Positions 1 through 15,000 of a DNA stretch of 64,000 nt are shown here, piece after piece. This DNA comes from Nemopilema nomurai. Its lineage: Eukaryota > Cnidaria > Scyphozoa > Rhizostomeae > Rhizostomatidae. A model generated the notes under the pieces. The model was given only the letters and a program-made list of their open reading frames with translations. It was not told the DNA's origin and did no database searches. The translations under genes were made by a program, and so were the position numbers. Position 1 is the first letter of the stretch. Each line of letters starts with the position of its first letter. Location: assembly GCA_003864495.1 (NCBI GenBank), contig ML133401.1, positions 6,129,189 through 6,193,188 of the forward strand, read 5' to 3'.

Positions 1-2
1 AC

Positions 3-3000
3 TGAACATGCGACCCATGGACTTGTAATCAAGACCTTCAGAGCAGTTGACGACAATGACGTAATTGCCGAGGGCCTTTCCCAGGTCCTTCGTCGTCTCT
101 GTCTTGCCAGTTCCGGCAGGTCCTTTTGGGCTGCCGCCGCGATGCAAATGGAGTGCCGTAGTCAGCGTCATGTAACACCTGCAGATCAAGTGGATTCAAG
201 TCAAAGGGCCTGTGAGGGAGTGCGATCGTCTGGTGTAACCCGGTATGAGAGAAACGAAAGGCATTCAAGGAGGAGATGATCGGACGCATTTAGCCAGAAA
301 AGCCTCCGAGCAAAGAATAATGGAAGCAAAACGCTCAAACGATGGGATCTTCTTGGAATAATGGTAAGCAAAAGCGCAATGTCACTTTAGTTCTGGTAGC
401 ATCATTGACAACAGTGTTATCCCAAGCACACCCTAAAGAAGACCCTGGAGAAACGTGCACTGGTGATTGACAATGCAAAGTACGCACCTGTCAGTCAATG
501 GAGTGATGACCAAACGCCCCGAATTCCCAAGGTACTCGTAGCCATACTGGAACTGGGTATTTGTTTGTCTGACGACACAGTCATCTACGTCCTATAAGGT
601 GAATAAAGATAAACGATCAAATGAACCTTTATGTCAAATGCACCATGAGTAGTATTGATAAGATTACCAGAACCAAGAAAAAGATGGAGCAAATAAATTA
701 ATTCATTTTACGCTTGTATCAACAAAAATGGAAGAATGAGTCAATTTGGAAAAATCAACAAACCAGCTTATCTTAACTAAGAAAATAATAGCTTCTGGAT
801 GCAAAGAAAGGATTCGTATCTTAATGCTCGGAAGAAATGTTTTGTGAATGGATAGTTTGCTTATAAAATTTGATTAGTTTGGGAACTCCAGCCCTTGTGG
901 ATCACGCATGAAGATGCTTACCTTGTCCCAGTAGAGACGCAGCTGGCTGAGCCACTCAAAAGCTGTCACATCCGTGCACCCCGACTTGAGCAGCTTATCC
1001 ACCACGTCTCTTTCGTGGACCTGTATCGTCACCAGGGCAACGTACTTCGACCTTTGTAGCTTCGATAGATTTCCGCGGATCGTTTCAGACATTTTGCTCA
1101 GCATTGAGACCTGTCAAAGAAACAATTAAATGGATGGCACCCGCCCAATACGCTCTTCTAAACTTTCCCTCAATTTTGCAATCAAGTCTATTAATTTATA
1201 AGTCACATTCGAGATACTAATGCGTGGGGCAAACCATAACGTCATATTCAAGATGCCCAATCAGTGACTAATATAATCAGTGAGTATGCAGTTGATGAAA
1301 GTAGATAAATGTATTATGAAAATGAGTACAAATAATGTCGAAAATGAGAAAGTGATGAAAGTTAAATTAAACTGCGAATGACTCAAAGCCTAAAATATTC
1401 AATTTTAAACGAATGATTTTTCAGTTATAAGATACACCGAACATTTATCCATTGTAAACCAGCATTTTGATAGGGCAAGTCAGGGGAATAAATACCTGTT
1501 TCTTGCGGAGGGTTTTCAAAGGCTTTTTGTCCTGTTTGTCCTTCGTAGCGGACAAGGCCTTGGTGCAGTCAGATGTCCACTGAATCTGGTCTGAGGTGAT
1601 CAGCAACTGAAATAGAACATTCATCGGTGACTACGCCTGAAACAAAAATCTCGACCAAAGCCGAATTCATATCTCGCATGACGCGGCAAGTAGCCTAAAC
1701 GACCGCTGATGCAACCAAATTTATCAAGCATCTTACATTTTAGTTTCGTTTACAGCACCGTCTACAGTAACAATCCATTGACGGTAGTTTTCATTCATGC
1801 CAGTGTCATGGCCATCAAGTAGGTGAAATTTTGAAACAAAACACCGTGTGCCTATTCTAGTCGTCGTTCTTCAGCAAAGCCCTCATTCAGTTCATACAAG
1901 AATACCTCCATAGCAGTCTTACTGTGAGCTAGAGACAATTCATAATATTGGTTTAAACGTTTCCACTTGTAGCCCCTACCTGTCCTGCCCAGTCTTTCAG
2001 CCATTTCTCTCGTTTGGTTCCAGCTTTCTTCAATGCCAGTCGACATTCTTTCAACAGCACTTGCAGTGTCCAACGCATTCCCCTCTCAACATCACACAGC
2101 CAGGCCTAAAGTGAGTAAACGGGGCTTGCTTCAAAGAACGGAATAAGAACTAAAACATAGGCACCAACAGAAGAATCAAACAAGCCTGTGCTCGGGTTCA
2201 AATTATCTTAGAAAAGGGGAACGAAGATCCACGTCATTTGAAGGTCAAGGCTACACTTGTCAAAGTAATATTATCATCGGGGTATACTGCGCATCGAGGA
2301 ATAAGATCGCGAAACGAGGTATTAGAAAAGCATACCTCAACAGGACCCTCGAGCAGCACTGAATGATTGAACTCGACAAACTCCCCATCGGCGGAGTACA
2401 TTCCGAGGGCCTCTGTTTTCTGCGTTATTCCCATCTAAAAGAGACATCCAAAATGAATATCAAATTTAGCCTCAAAATTAGATTTATGTTTGAAGAAATG
2501 AGGAAGGACTTAGCCGAATCAATCAGAAAATAACCAAAAGCAGATAATTGCATTAGGGACTGGCACAGACAATGGACACTGGCAGTACTATGCTTGGAAA
2601 AAAATTACCTTCGAGTTGTACTAACCTTCGCTATCTTTAAAGACTTAATGTTGTCAAAGCATTTCTTCAAGTGAGGCTGCACCTACAAATGCGAAAGGGT
2701 CGAAATACGTCTGTACTGTCCAAATGATACCGTTCATTGCAAATGAAAAAGTAAAATTATGAGAAACGATAAACAGGTTCCTATTAATTTTGACAGGTTA
2801 AGGTGCAAAATTGCATCGAACTGCATATGAAGGCAAATCTAGAAAATTGCATTTGGGCCCTAGATGAGAGAAACCTGCTGTCATTTTGTGTCCCAATCAA
2901 AGACAGAATGCACGTCAACCAAAATCAAACATGGAGACAGAGCAATGATTTTGGGAAGAGAACCTACATCTTTTAACACCGTCTTGACTTGCTCTATCAA

Positions 3001-6000
3001 AAAACTTGTAATATCTTTCATCACCACATTAGAGAAAGCCAGTTTTAGATTGCTACTTTTTAAGCGAGTCAATTGCAATTCAATTCAGAAAGCGGTGAAA
3101 TATTTGATAGAAACAGGCTCTAAGCTGTGACCATCCCTGGAATTTATACACCAACAAGGCGACAGGAGAGATTGTGGGATTACGACAAAATTTTCATAGT
3201 TCTGTGAGAGGCTCCTGATTTCATCATCGATCTTGACAAAAGAGCTTGAGGACGTTAACAAGGTAGATTCATGATACAAAGTCATACTCACAGCCTGGGG
3301 GTTCTTTGACTGGCCTAAAATCTCGAGAAGATCGTCGTTGGACAGGAAGTAGAATCTTGGAAATATCTGGCGCTTTGTTTCCAAGTACATATCTAGTGAC
3401 TTTTGTATTTCTTCAAGTTTGATGTTCATGTCACTCAATGTCTCCAACATACCTAAAAAGTATCACAGTGAACTTATTGCCATCAGAGTGCATTGATCAC
3501 AAACATTCCAACCAAGCTTCTAAAATGACAGAAAGTCGTAAGAAAATTTTGATACCGCATAGATGTTCCGTTTTCTCTGTTGTTAGCAAAACAAAGATTT
3601 TTCGGGAAAAAACTTAAGTCAGTGCTCAAAACGTTTTGGTAGTAAGACGATTTTTAATCCATGGCCCTTGCGGATATCCCACTAAAACTTTTCTGGATAA
3701 TTTCATAAGCGACATTTGTATTTCCATTGGCTCAAATTTCGTTTAATGGCGAATTTCACAGAAGCCAAGATTAACCTACAAATTATCTTATGCCTGCAAC
3801 AAGGAATGGATGATCTTCGAATCTGCATGCTTTGGTAATAAATACTTTGAACATAAAGATTGTTTAATAGAAGATCGATTGATATACCCTAATCACAGAA
3901 TTGAAATCTTGGCAGCAAAGAAAAATACAATAGAGAAGAAAAATGGCATCATTTCTCTTTTCCTTGACAGTACAATACAATAGAGGAAAGAGTAAACATT
4001 GTTTATAATCGTAAGTGGTATCTGAACTGGATGCTAAAAACAAATGCGCTCAAGAATCTCGGTCAAGAATCAAGAAAGTGTCTTCAGAGCTTCTGGGTAA
4101 TCAATCACAAAGGCTGGATTAGCTAATTACGATTCGCAAGAAGAATCCTTTCAACATAAGTGACACTACAGCAGGCATTGTGTTTACACGTAGACGTTAC
4201 ACTGGCCCAAACAGAAGATGAAGGCTATGTGATATGCCGGCATTGCCAATAGATCCCGTGCGTCTCGCCGTACTGAACAAACGTGAGATATACCCACCAG
4301 GATAATGGGTTCCTCTAAGGGCATTTTTGTCCTTGTTCAAACGTCCCATGATAACCTGGAATAACATACATGGGAGTCGAATTAAAAGAACCAATCAGGG
4401 AGACAAATAGGCAGAGGTTGACTCAGAGTGATTCAGGGTTCAAAGAGGTTGATTCTGAGTGATTTAGGTTACAAAGAGGTCGATTCGGAGTGATTTAGGG
4501 TTCAAAGAGGTTGATTCGGAGTGATTCAGGGTTCAAAGAGGTCGATTCAGAGTGATTTAGGGTTCAAAGAGGTTGATTCGGAGTGATTCAGGGTTCAAAG
4601 AGGTCGATTCGGAGTGAGGTATGGCCTCGAATGAGACTCAAAATAGCACGATAATTAACTCAGCATCAAGAAAGGGAAACGATCGCTCGATTGATGAGTT
4701 TGAAATGACCTATGGCACAAAGAATGGTTGACTAACCTTCCAATTCGAATTCACGCCGTCAAACTCAGCCGATTCTCGGGGCAGTTGCTTTCTTATATCT
4801 TCGCCCAGGAAGATGTTCTAATTTTCAAAAAACACCACTGTTAACATTTCAATAGTAGTAGCTGAATACAATAAATCTGTAAAGTATTTTGTGTCGAAAT
4901 GAATAAAAAGGGCGAAAATTTTGACATCATTCTTTAACCAGGTACTTTCCAAAAAAAACCAATCACTCAGCTCATTTTTAATAAATACATATTAGTAATA
5001 TCATTTCCTGAAAGAAGAAAATAGGTACTAAAAATTACAACACTTTCTCGACTTGAAATTATAGAGGTGTGTGCCAAGCCAACTTACTTCAAGATACATC
5101 CATTGGCGTTGTACGGTAAGAATGACCTCGGTGACTTCCAGGATATGCGAAAGAGTCCGTTCCCACTTGTCAACCTTGAAAGGAACACATGATGGACCAA
5201 TTTCACTTTAAGCGCCTCAAGCACAAAGCCATGGTAAGGCAAACATTGACAGGGTTGCTGTAACTGAGCGAAGCTTTATCTGAGAGTAAACGTCGATGCT
5301 CGGGTCTTGAATCGGCTTGGGTAGGTATTGGCAAACTGGCTTCAAACAAAATGCTTTCTGGGCAACTTCAAGGAAATAAATGCTCATCTTCTAAAATGAA
5401 TTTATGCACAAGAAGGGCATTCTTTTTGTTCTATGCAGTCTTTGAAAGTCTCCGGATAAAAGATTCTTAATTCCTGATTTACTTACCAATCAAAAGAATG
5501 CCCCCCCCTCCCTACCAACTATATAAATATTCTCAAATTACCTCTTGTTCAAATGGCTTCACGTATCTAGATGCCTTCATTGTGGACAGTGTGACTTGAT
5601 TATCCTCAAGAGTCTGGAAGATCTCATCAGTGACCCTAGAGGGAACAGTCAAATGCATCACAGAAGATCAATCCTGTGCAACAGGAGAGACAAACGATAC
5701 GGAATGAAGACTGAGCTGGTCACATCAAGCTTTTAGGATTACGCCTGGTAGTAAAATAATACAGTGCTGAATCCTTCTTAGATGCCTAGCACTTAGCAAT
5801 CAGATTTGCAATCAGAACAAGACACTTTGCGACTGTATGCAGGAAAAAGAAGCCTCCTGTTTCTCCGTCGTATTCGAACACTGTATGCAGCACAGCAACC
5901 TACCTTAGGCGAATGGGCTTGTCCTTGTACGGAATGACCTCAAGCGATAGTCCTTCCCAGGCTTCAGCAATGCCCGAAATTGCCTAGAAAAAGTTGCAAT

Positions 6001-9000
6001 ACTCATATGCAGAAAGGTAAATTGATCAGACATTTATTAACACGAAAATACAGAGGTAATCAAGAATAAGAAAGTTTAAGCAAGCTTTTTTATGATTCAG
6101 TCTAGTGACGCAGTGGTGTTGGGATTAACAAGCAGATAATCGGTGAAAGGTGCATCGCATGTTCGATTGCGCAACTGCTTCAACGTCACGTGTCATACCA
6201 TTCTACTGCAATGATTCTTATGTCAAAGACTTTATTATGGTAAAGACGTATTTCGCCCCCCTGGTACTGCATTCCTCTTTCTGCTTGTACCATGGCCTTC
6301 CAGGCACTTGACCTACTGGGTATGGGGGGCATGAACACTTCCTCGGTTATGTGGTCATGCTGGTCAATTATGTTTGAACGAATGGCGGGACCCACGCACC
6401 TGTTCAATTGACAATTCGTTGCTTGCAGCAGCTGATATTTCTGATATCTGATCGAAGAACTGATCAAGACCCAGGTCAATGATCTTCTCCAACGTAAACG
6501 AATCACCTGGTGTACAAAGACGGTTTGATCATGACATGAGTAAGGTTCCAATACACTGCCCAATAGGGGGTGGGGAAGAGCATTAGATACTCGATAGACG
6601 GGAACCAAAAAGAGACAGGGACACCCGATGATCATGCGCTTAGCATAGACGGGGAATCAGAATAGACGCGAGTCTCATCCTATCTCAACCTATAATAGCA
6701 CGTGCTTACCACTATGTTCGAATGTTTTCTGCACTTCCGTTTTGATTTGGGCCCAGTGCCTTTCTCTCATTGCCGGGTTCTTCAAGTCTTGGATCAAAGG
6801 CATGGTCCTTTTGAACTGGTCTATTCTCCCCTTTGTTGTTTCACAAATTTCCCAGTTTTTCTCCTGAAAATTAATTTCATAACCAAGACTGATTTCCGAC
6901 GTTTTGAAGAGATGCGACTTTATATTATACGTCACTGACGATTATAAATGGGAATACATCAAGCTACAACTAAACAAGAGGAATCTGTGCAAGAAAAGTA
7001 ATGTAGAAAAAAATAGCCATGGTGTTGTTTGAATCTATTCAGTAACGGTTCAAACTTCAATAACGTACATGTTTTACCCATTTCATATTACGCTGTTATG
7101 TGTAATATTATTCATATCATTTTTTCATATCAAATTTTGATTATATGCGAAACGAATAAAGCTGTGCACGACAACATATTCATAAAAGGTAAATGTAAGT
7201 TAGAACACATAGGCTTGTTTGGTGCATGTTCTTATGTGCAATAAAGAGAAAGACTTTTATAAGAAACCTGCTAGTCAACAATGAACAGTGAAAACTTTTA
7301 TTAACACATATTTGGGGACCTGGGAAACATTTGAATAATTCTTATTGTATGTTGAAATTGACTGCAAGATGACAAAAAACATCTTCATACTTTGGTTTTC
7401 CTTTTACAGCAGACAGATTAAAAACTGCTTCAAAATGCTCACAAACATTTATTATGTCTTTAGGTCCTTTCAAACCTATAACAATTGAATTTCATCTTTT
7501 ACGCAACAAATTGAATGTTTTCTTGCCCTTTCCTTTCAAATCATTTCTATTTGTCAAAAAACCATTTGAAATTTTAACCAAAAGCATTTCGTAAAAAATT
7601 AAAAATTTTAAAAGGAAAGGCCACTCCCTGATTCGAGTTGACGTTTTAGATTTTTTATCTCGCTATTTACGGCTCTTTCTCAAAAATGAGCATCAGAATT
7701 GAAATATTCATATTTAACTTAGCATATACTGCGAAACTCAAAATTAAAACTGCTCAGTTTATACTGCTGTTTGGACTATGCCGTCGCAAGTTACTTTGTT
7801 TTGAATGTTTAGATTTTTACTGAGATTTGACCGTAATTTGCCGCTGTAGTGAATTTTTGTCAATAATTTCAACAAGAAGATACCTTTTCTGTGATCACTT
7901 TTTGCCAAATGTAAAGATAAATAACTGCCCGAATTCGAGAATTCCTTACAATTTCATGACATAATGCGATTCTGAAATATTACAATTTTTATTGGCTGTA
8001 GGAATTTTTTCCCAAACAGACCACTGAGTTCCTTGCAAGTTGAACAGGATGAATTTCTTTTTTAAGGTCTTTTAAACTTCGCTTGGTCTTACGTCGTTTG
8101 AAAATTATTTTTCATTTGTACATTCGAAAAAGAGATAAAAATGACTCCCGTGCGGGGAATCGAACCCCGGCCACGGCGGTGAAAACGCCGGATCCTAACC
8201 ACTAGACCACACGGGATGTGATCAACTAGAGACAGAAAGTCAAACGAGTTGTTGCGGGCCATTTTGCTTCACTTCAAAAACGACAACTTTACAAGTGTTT
8301 CCCGGTAAAGGTCTTATTTGAGTTCTTCTCGTTTTTCATAGATATAGTTATTTAAGGGTGGATATCATTCTTCACCGCTCGGCTATTCTAGCGCTGATGA
8401 AGGGCCATTACACCCTTTTTTATAAGGAGCCTACCACAAGGCCTAGTTCCAAAAGTTCCTTATTCGTAGACCTCAAGTCATCAGATTTTAGTACCAAAAG
8501 TTCCTTAAAAGTTCCTTAATTTTCACTGCACATCAATAAGCTCTAACAGTTAATAGAGAGAGGGGCGAGTATGCGGAAACTACTCAATAAAGCACTTGAC
8601 ACACGAATAGCAAACAATCTATGCGAGTATTGGCTGCAAATGAATGGAACGGGCTTTTTAGCTCTTGATGCTTGCAGTTATAAAAAAATTTCAAATCGAA
8701 AAGTTCCTTAGGGATTTCGTTTTCAGTAGTATAAGTTCTTTAGATATTTTAGGTTCTTGTAGGTTCCTTATAAAGTGGTTCCTTATAAAGTGGTTCCTTA
8801 AAAAAAAAGGCGGGTACTTACGTTACTGACATAGATAGTTTGTATAAACTGAGACATACCTTAATTTCTCTGATTAGCTTCCCAAGTCTCTTTGACAGCA
8901 GTTGCGAGGTAGTTTCCATATCCCGAGTGTCTAGTTCTGCAAAAGTAGCGAACTTCCAGTTTTGCCAGAGGTCTTCCCACTCTTTCGTGAGACCCCAAAC

Positions 9001-12000
9001 CTAAAATGCAGAAATTTTATTCTGTCAGCACTTTTGATGGAGTCGAAGACTTCTTCTACACGACGCATATTTCTTGCCAGACATAAAATTCCTAGCCTTT
9101 CCCCTTAAAAAGCTTTGTTTGATCAACTGTGCTCAAACAAACAAAAACAGAAAGCAAAAGCGACCTAGGATTCTGCCAGACACCAGAGACTCCCAAGCGT
9201 ATTCATTTGATTTTGACTCATTTGTGCTTCGTCAAAGAACCAACTAACAAGGTCAAAACTCCATGAACAACACCTTTAGCTAGCGATCTAGAAAGAAAGA
9301 GAACCAAGGAAGAAAAGTAACATTTGCGAAACAGCAAACGACGTACGCTTTGCAAGTGCTCGACATCTCTTCCCAAACTCTCAAGCGCCTTCGACGGTTG
9401 TTGCTCAATTTTGAAAATGTTCAAGCCTTGGCGAATAGTGCGCTCCTGATCCTTCAACTCGTCGATTTGCTTGATGTAATTGGATACATTCTGTAATGCC
9501 TATGAAGGAAAAGAGTTACAGTTCGAAAGCTACTGCCAGATAAAATTGAAGTCGACAACGAAGTCGACAATGAAGTCGACAATGAAGTCGACAACCAAGC
9601 ATACAACGGAGAATGTGACATGGATAACGGAAGACGCAACGCGGGGAACAATGGCTATGGTGATAACGGGGACGAAAATGACAAGGAAAAACGACGGTGG
9701 GAAATAAGAACTATGTTAGTGACATCAAAATAAATTGCATTAGAATTCAAGCAGTAGATAGTTGAACAGACTGCTGGCAAACGAAGCGTTAGTAGGGAGG
9801 AGCCAAAGGAAACCAAGACCTACGTCGGTGACTGGGATGTTAGCACTAAAAGCCCCTTTCATGTTCAGGTCCTCCTGCAAAGCGGCAACGGACTTCTTCA
9901 GGTCCTCTGCGGAGTGAAGCAGGCCTGTCTTGAATTTTTCTTTGCTTTTCTTCAACATTGCATCGCAGTCAATGAGACATTGCTGGAAGGCCACCCACTC
10001 ACTGCTCAGAGCCTCCAACATTTGCTGCACCTTAAAAACGAGAGACAGCGGCTGTTTTACTTTATTTTACATAGAGGAAAGCCTTAGATTTGGCAGTTAT
10101 GATAAGTCATGCGACCTGGATGTCAAACTATAACAACATGGCGACCCCTGTCTAAGCCATACGAGCAAATAACAAGCGCATTGCAAGGAGACGTTAAAAA
10201 GCAGTTCAAGAGTGCAAGAGATAATTACCAGCCTGTCTAGCCCTGAAATGAAATACGCTTTGCATGTAGTATTGTTCAATGCGCGAGTAACGATTTTCAT
10301 AGACGGATTCTAGAATTCAGATATGTTGCTGTTGACTTTGAAAAACATGTATAAACAGGTTTGCTCAACTTGAAGTGAAGAAGTGATCTTGATCAAACTT
10401 ACCGATTTGAAATCAGACCGGGAAAATCAGAAAATCAATGCTTACCGATTCGGGTACGTCGACTTCATACTTTTCGAGAATTACAAACTGCTCGTGCAAG
10501 GGCGGTATCTTCTTTTCCGTTACCGGCAGATCGTCTTGCAGTGTTTCTAGCAGTTTTATGCTCGCACCCAGCTGCTCTAGATTTTCAGGATTTGCCTGTA
10601 ACCTTCAGAAATAGAACATTGCATACTTTCTAAAGGGTAAACTTAGAGTGTGAGAAACTCTTGTTACATGTTGACTCACATTTTGTGAAAATGTTTACAG
10701 CTTCAATGATGACAACAGAAATTAGAGGTAAAACTAGTATTTGCCTTTGCCTTTAGTACTAACCAAACTATATTTTTAAACAGAGGAATACCTTTCTAAA
10801 ATGAGGGATATTCTACATCACGATGCTGTAGTAAATCTAATGATATTTAAAAAGTGTGGTAGAAATTTGGTACGGCTTGATTTTCATACTCGCGACAGAA
10901 AGTGATACAATAATGGTTGACCAAGAAAGGTGCATCCATGGCAACAAGCTGCCAGCCTTCAACCAACTAAACACTTACACAATAGGGCAAGATAAAATTT
11001 CGCCTTAATAATCGGCCACACTGTCACCGGGCTGCAGGAGCCAACACTTACTTTTCTGAGTTGGTCTTGAGGAATGCATGCAAGTCGGTTAGACGATTGA
11101 TGGCCATTTCTTTGAGCACGCGCGTGAAGCCATTCTGCCATTCGTTGCAATGGCTCAGCAGAGCAAACTTCAGAGGCGAGCAGTCCAAAAGAACGAAGTT
11201 CAGCGTCACAATCGTCTCTTCCTTCTGCACGTTGTTCGCCACTTCGGTGTACCTGCGAATTACCACCGTGTTAGACACGACTGAAAATCCTCACTTAGCT
11301 TTAACATAATCCACATAAGCAGCCCCCCTCCCCAAGCCTCCTTACATCATTCACATATGAGGGTCCCTACTGCTGCCCCCCTCCCCAAGCCTCCTTACAT
11401 CATTCACATATGAGGGTCCCTACTGCTGCCCCCTCCCCAAGCCTCCTTACATCATTCACATATGAGGGTCCCTACTGCTGCCCCCTCCCCAAGCCTCCTC
11501 GCATCATTCACATATGAGGGTCCCTACTGCTGCCCCCCTCCCCAAGCCTCCTTACATCATTCACATATGAGGGTCCCTACTGCTGCCCCCCTCCCCAAGC
11601 CTCCTCGCATCATTCACATATGAGGATCCCTACTGCTGCCCCCTCCCCAAGCCTCCTCGCATCATTCACATATGAGGGTCCCTACTGCTGCCCCCCTCCC
11701 CAAGCCTCCTCGCATCATTCACATATGAGGGTCCCTACTGCAGCCCCCCTCCCCAAGCCTCCTTACATCATTCACATATGAGGATCCCTACTGCTGCCCC
11801 CCTCCCCAAGCCTCCTTACATCATTCACATATGAGGGTCCCTACTGCTGCCCCCCTCCCCAAGCCTCCTCGCATCATTCACATATGAGGGTCCCTACTGC
11901 TGCCCCCCTCCCCAAGCCTCCTTACATCATTCACATATGAGGGTCCCTACTGCTGCCCCCTCCCCAAGCCTCCTTACATCATTCACATATGAGGATCCCT

Positions 12001-15000
12001 ACTGCTGCCCCCCTCCCCAAGCCTCCTTACATCATTCACATATGAGGGTCCCTACTGCTGCCCCCTCCCCAAGCCTCCTCGCATCATTCACATATGAGGA
12101 TCCCTACTGCTGCCCCCCTCCCCAAGCCTCCTCGCATCATTCACATATGAGGGTCCCTACTGCTGCCCCCCTCCCCAAGCCTCCTCGCATCATTCACATA
12201 TCGAATTACCACCGTGTTAGACACGACTGAAAATCCTCACTTAGCTTTAACATAATCCACATAAGCAGCCCCCTCCCCAAGCCTCCTTACATCATTCACA
12301 TATGAGGGTCCCTACTGCCCCCCCTCCCCAAGCCTCCTTACATCATTCACATATGAGGGTCCCTACTGCTGCCCCCCTCCCCAAGCCTCCTTACATCATT
12401 CACATATGAGGGTCCCTACTGCAGCCCCCCTCCCCAAGCCTCCTTACATCATTCACTAATGAGGGTCCCTACTGCTGCCCCCCTCCCCAAGCCTCCATCA
12501 TTCACATATGAGGGTCCCTACTGCTGCCCCCCTCCCCAAGCCTCCTTACATCATTCACTATGAGGGTCCCTACTGCTGCCCCCCTCCCCAAGCCTCCTCA
12601 TCATTCACATATGAGGGTCCCTACTGCTGCCCCCTCCCCAAGCCTCCTTACATCATTCACTATGAGGGTCCCTACTGCTGCCCCCCCCCAAGCCTCCTCA
12701 TCATTCACATATGAGGGTCCCTACTGCTGCCCCCCTCCCAAGCCTCCTCATCATTCACATATGAGGGTCCCTACTGCAGCCCCCCCTCCCAAGCCTCCTC
12801 GCATCATTCACATATGAGGGTCCCTACTGCAGCCCCCCTCCCCAAGCCTCCTTACATCATTCACATATGAGGGTCCCTACTGCAGCCCCCCTCCCCAAGC
12901 CTCCTCATCATTCACATATGAGGGTCCCTACTGCTGCCCCCCTCCCCAAGCCTCCTTACATCATTCACATATGAGGGTCCCTACTGCTGCCCCCCTCCCC
13001 AAGCCTCCTCGCATCATTCACATATGAGGGTCCCTACTGCAGCCCCCTCCCCAAGCCTCCTTACATCATTCACATATGAGGGTCCCTACTGCAGCCCCCC
13101 TCCCAAGCCTCCTTACATCATTCACATATGAGGGTCCCTACTGCTGCCCCCCTCCCCAAGCCTCCTTACATCATTCACATATGAGGCCCTACTGCTGCCC
13201 CCCTCCCCAAGCCTCCTTACATCATTCACATATGAGGGTCCCTACTGCTGCCCCCCTCCCCAAGCCTCCTTACATCATTCACATATGAGGGTCCCTACTG
13301 CTGCCCCCCCCCCGCCCTCCCCAAGCCTCCTCATCATTCACATATGAGGGTCCCTACTGCTGCCCCCCTCCAAGCCTCCTCGCATCATTCACATATGAGG
13401 GTCCCTACTGCAGCCCCCTCCCCAAGCCTCCTTACATCATTCACTATGAGGGTCCCTACTGCTGCCCCCCTCCCCAAGCCTCCTCATCATTCACATATGA
13501 GGGTCCCTACTGCTGCCCCCCTCCCCAAGCCTCCTTACATCATTCACATATGAGGGTCCCTACTGCTGCCCCCCTCCCCAAGCCTCCTTACATCATTCAC
13601 ATATGAGGGTCCCTACTGCTGCCCCCCTCCCCAAGCCTCCTTACATCATTCACATATGAGGATCCCTACTGCTGCCCCCCTCCCCAAGCCTCCTTACATC
13701 ATTCACATATGAGGGTCCCTACTGCTGATATATTGAGTACCACTCGTGATTTTCTTACCTAGCAATGTCAGCATCAAACGAGGATACTGGAGGATTCAGC
13801 CTTTCATATCTTCGTATGAATGCCTCTTTGTTTAGCTGCCATATTTCCCGATAGCTGCAAAGATCAAAATGACAATGATTTACTAAGGAGCATTGCTAGC
13901 TACTGATGTGCCATGTAGCACTGTAAAAGAACCAATTAGGGTCAACAAGAGATAAACCCCTTGAACGAAGCATGTAACGCATGTCATGTTGTGACAAAAA
14001 AAGATCTTCAAGCGACACACTTTTCCCAAAAGCACGCCGAGCAGCAAAACATTCGCACGTCAAATCAGAACGTCATCATACCTGTCCCACACACCGAGGT
14101 AACTGGTTAATGTATTCGCGTTGGCTTCGATGCCACTTGCGATGCTTGCTTGAACCTTTTTGGTCTCATCATCCTTGTCTATAACCACGTAAATGGGCTA
14201 GGAAGCACAAGAAACCCCAGTTAATGACAGAAATGTCAGAATATCAATAGGTGCCTTTTTATGCAACGTGACACCGAAATGCAAACCAAAATGTTGCAGG
14301 TTAACTTTGGTTAATACACCTTTCAGTGAAAGGCAACTTATGAATTTGTAGAAACGAGTTGTGATGTGTTTCTACTGACTACGTTGCTCAACCTCTATGA
14401 ACGATCCGAGCCAAAGTTGTCTTATTTAACGTGCAGAGAACACGGAGCAAGGTCGAGAGAAAAAGAGAGAGACAACGCGTTGCCTGTGTATTCTGTAGCT
14501 CTGTTTCTGACTGACTCTGACTGACTTATCTGAACTTTACAATTATATTTATACTAACTAATCTAAGAATAAATTAGCTGACGAGGGATGAGAGAGGATG
14601 ATGAAATGATGATGTAATGAGGATGGAAAAGTCTAGGCTGGGGAGCGAGAAAAGATGTGTCAGCATGACATGGTGTGACAATGGAAAGTAGACAAAGGAG
14701 TCACTACAGATTTATTGACCCGTACAACTGAGACTCGATCTTTAATACTCTATGTTGCCCAGCCCATGACCACAAGTGCAAATTGTTGAGGCAGATCAAA
14801 CTGAAATAACACTAGTTTTTGCATCTCCAAACGGTTAGGCGCTGTTAAAATTGGATGCAAGCGATAAAAAGCTTCAGTTGCTTGGGGGATGCAGCAGATT
14901 CCCAAATGTGCCTTCTGAAGTATTTCTCAAAGCAAGCAGAAAATTGCATCGCCCTATGAGAAGCACTTACGCCCTGCTATCATAGAGTACATGTTCCAAC

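Noticed and set aside
6186..6635. 149-codon minus-strand frame
   Set aside because: It only overlaps DNAH2 exon 6400-6506 in a shifted frame and reads through both introns.
11937..13553. Plus-strand Pro/Cys-rich open frames (MRVPTAAP... repeats)
   Set aside because: They are translations of the 53-bp minisatellite in a DNAH2 intron; unit-length changes shift the frame repeatedly.
11310..13728. CRISPR-like appearance of regular repeats
   Set aside because: Units are contiguous with no unique spacers, in an animal intron; it is a minisatellite.
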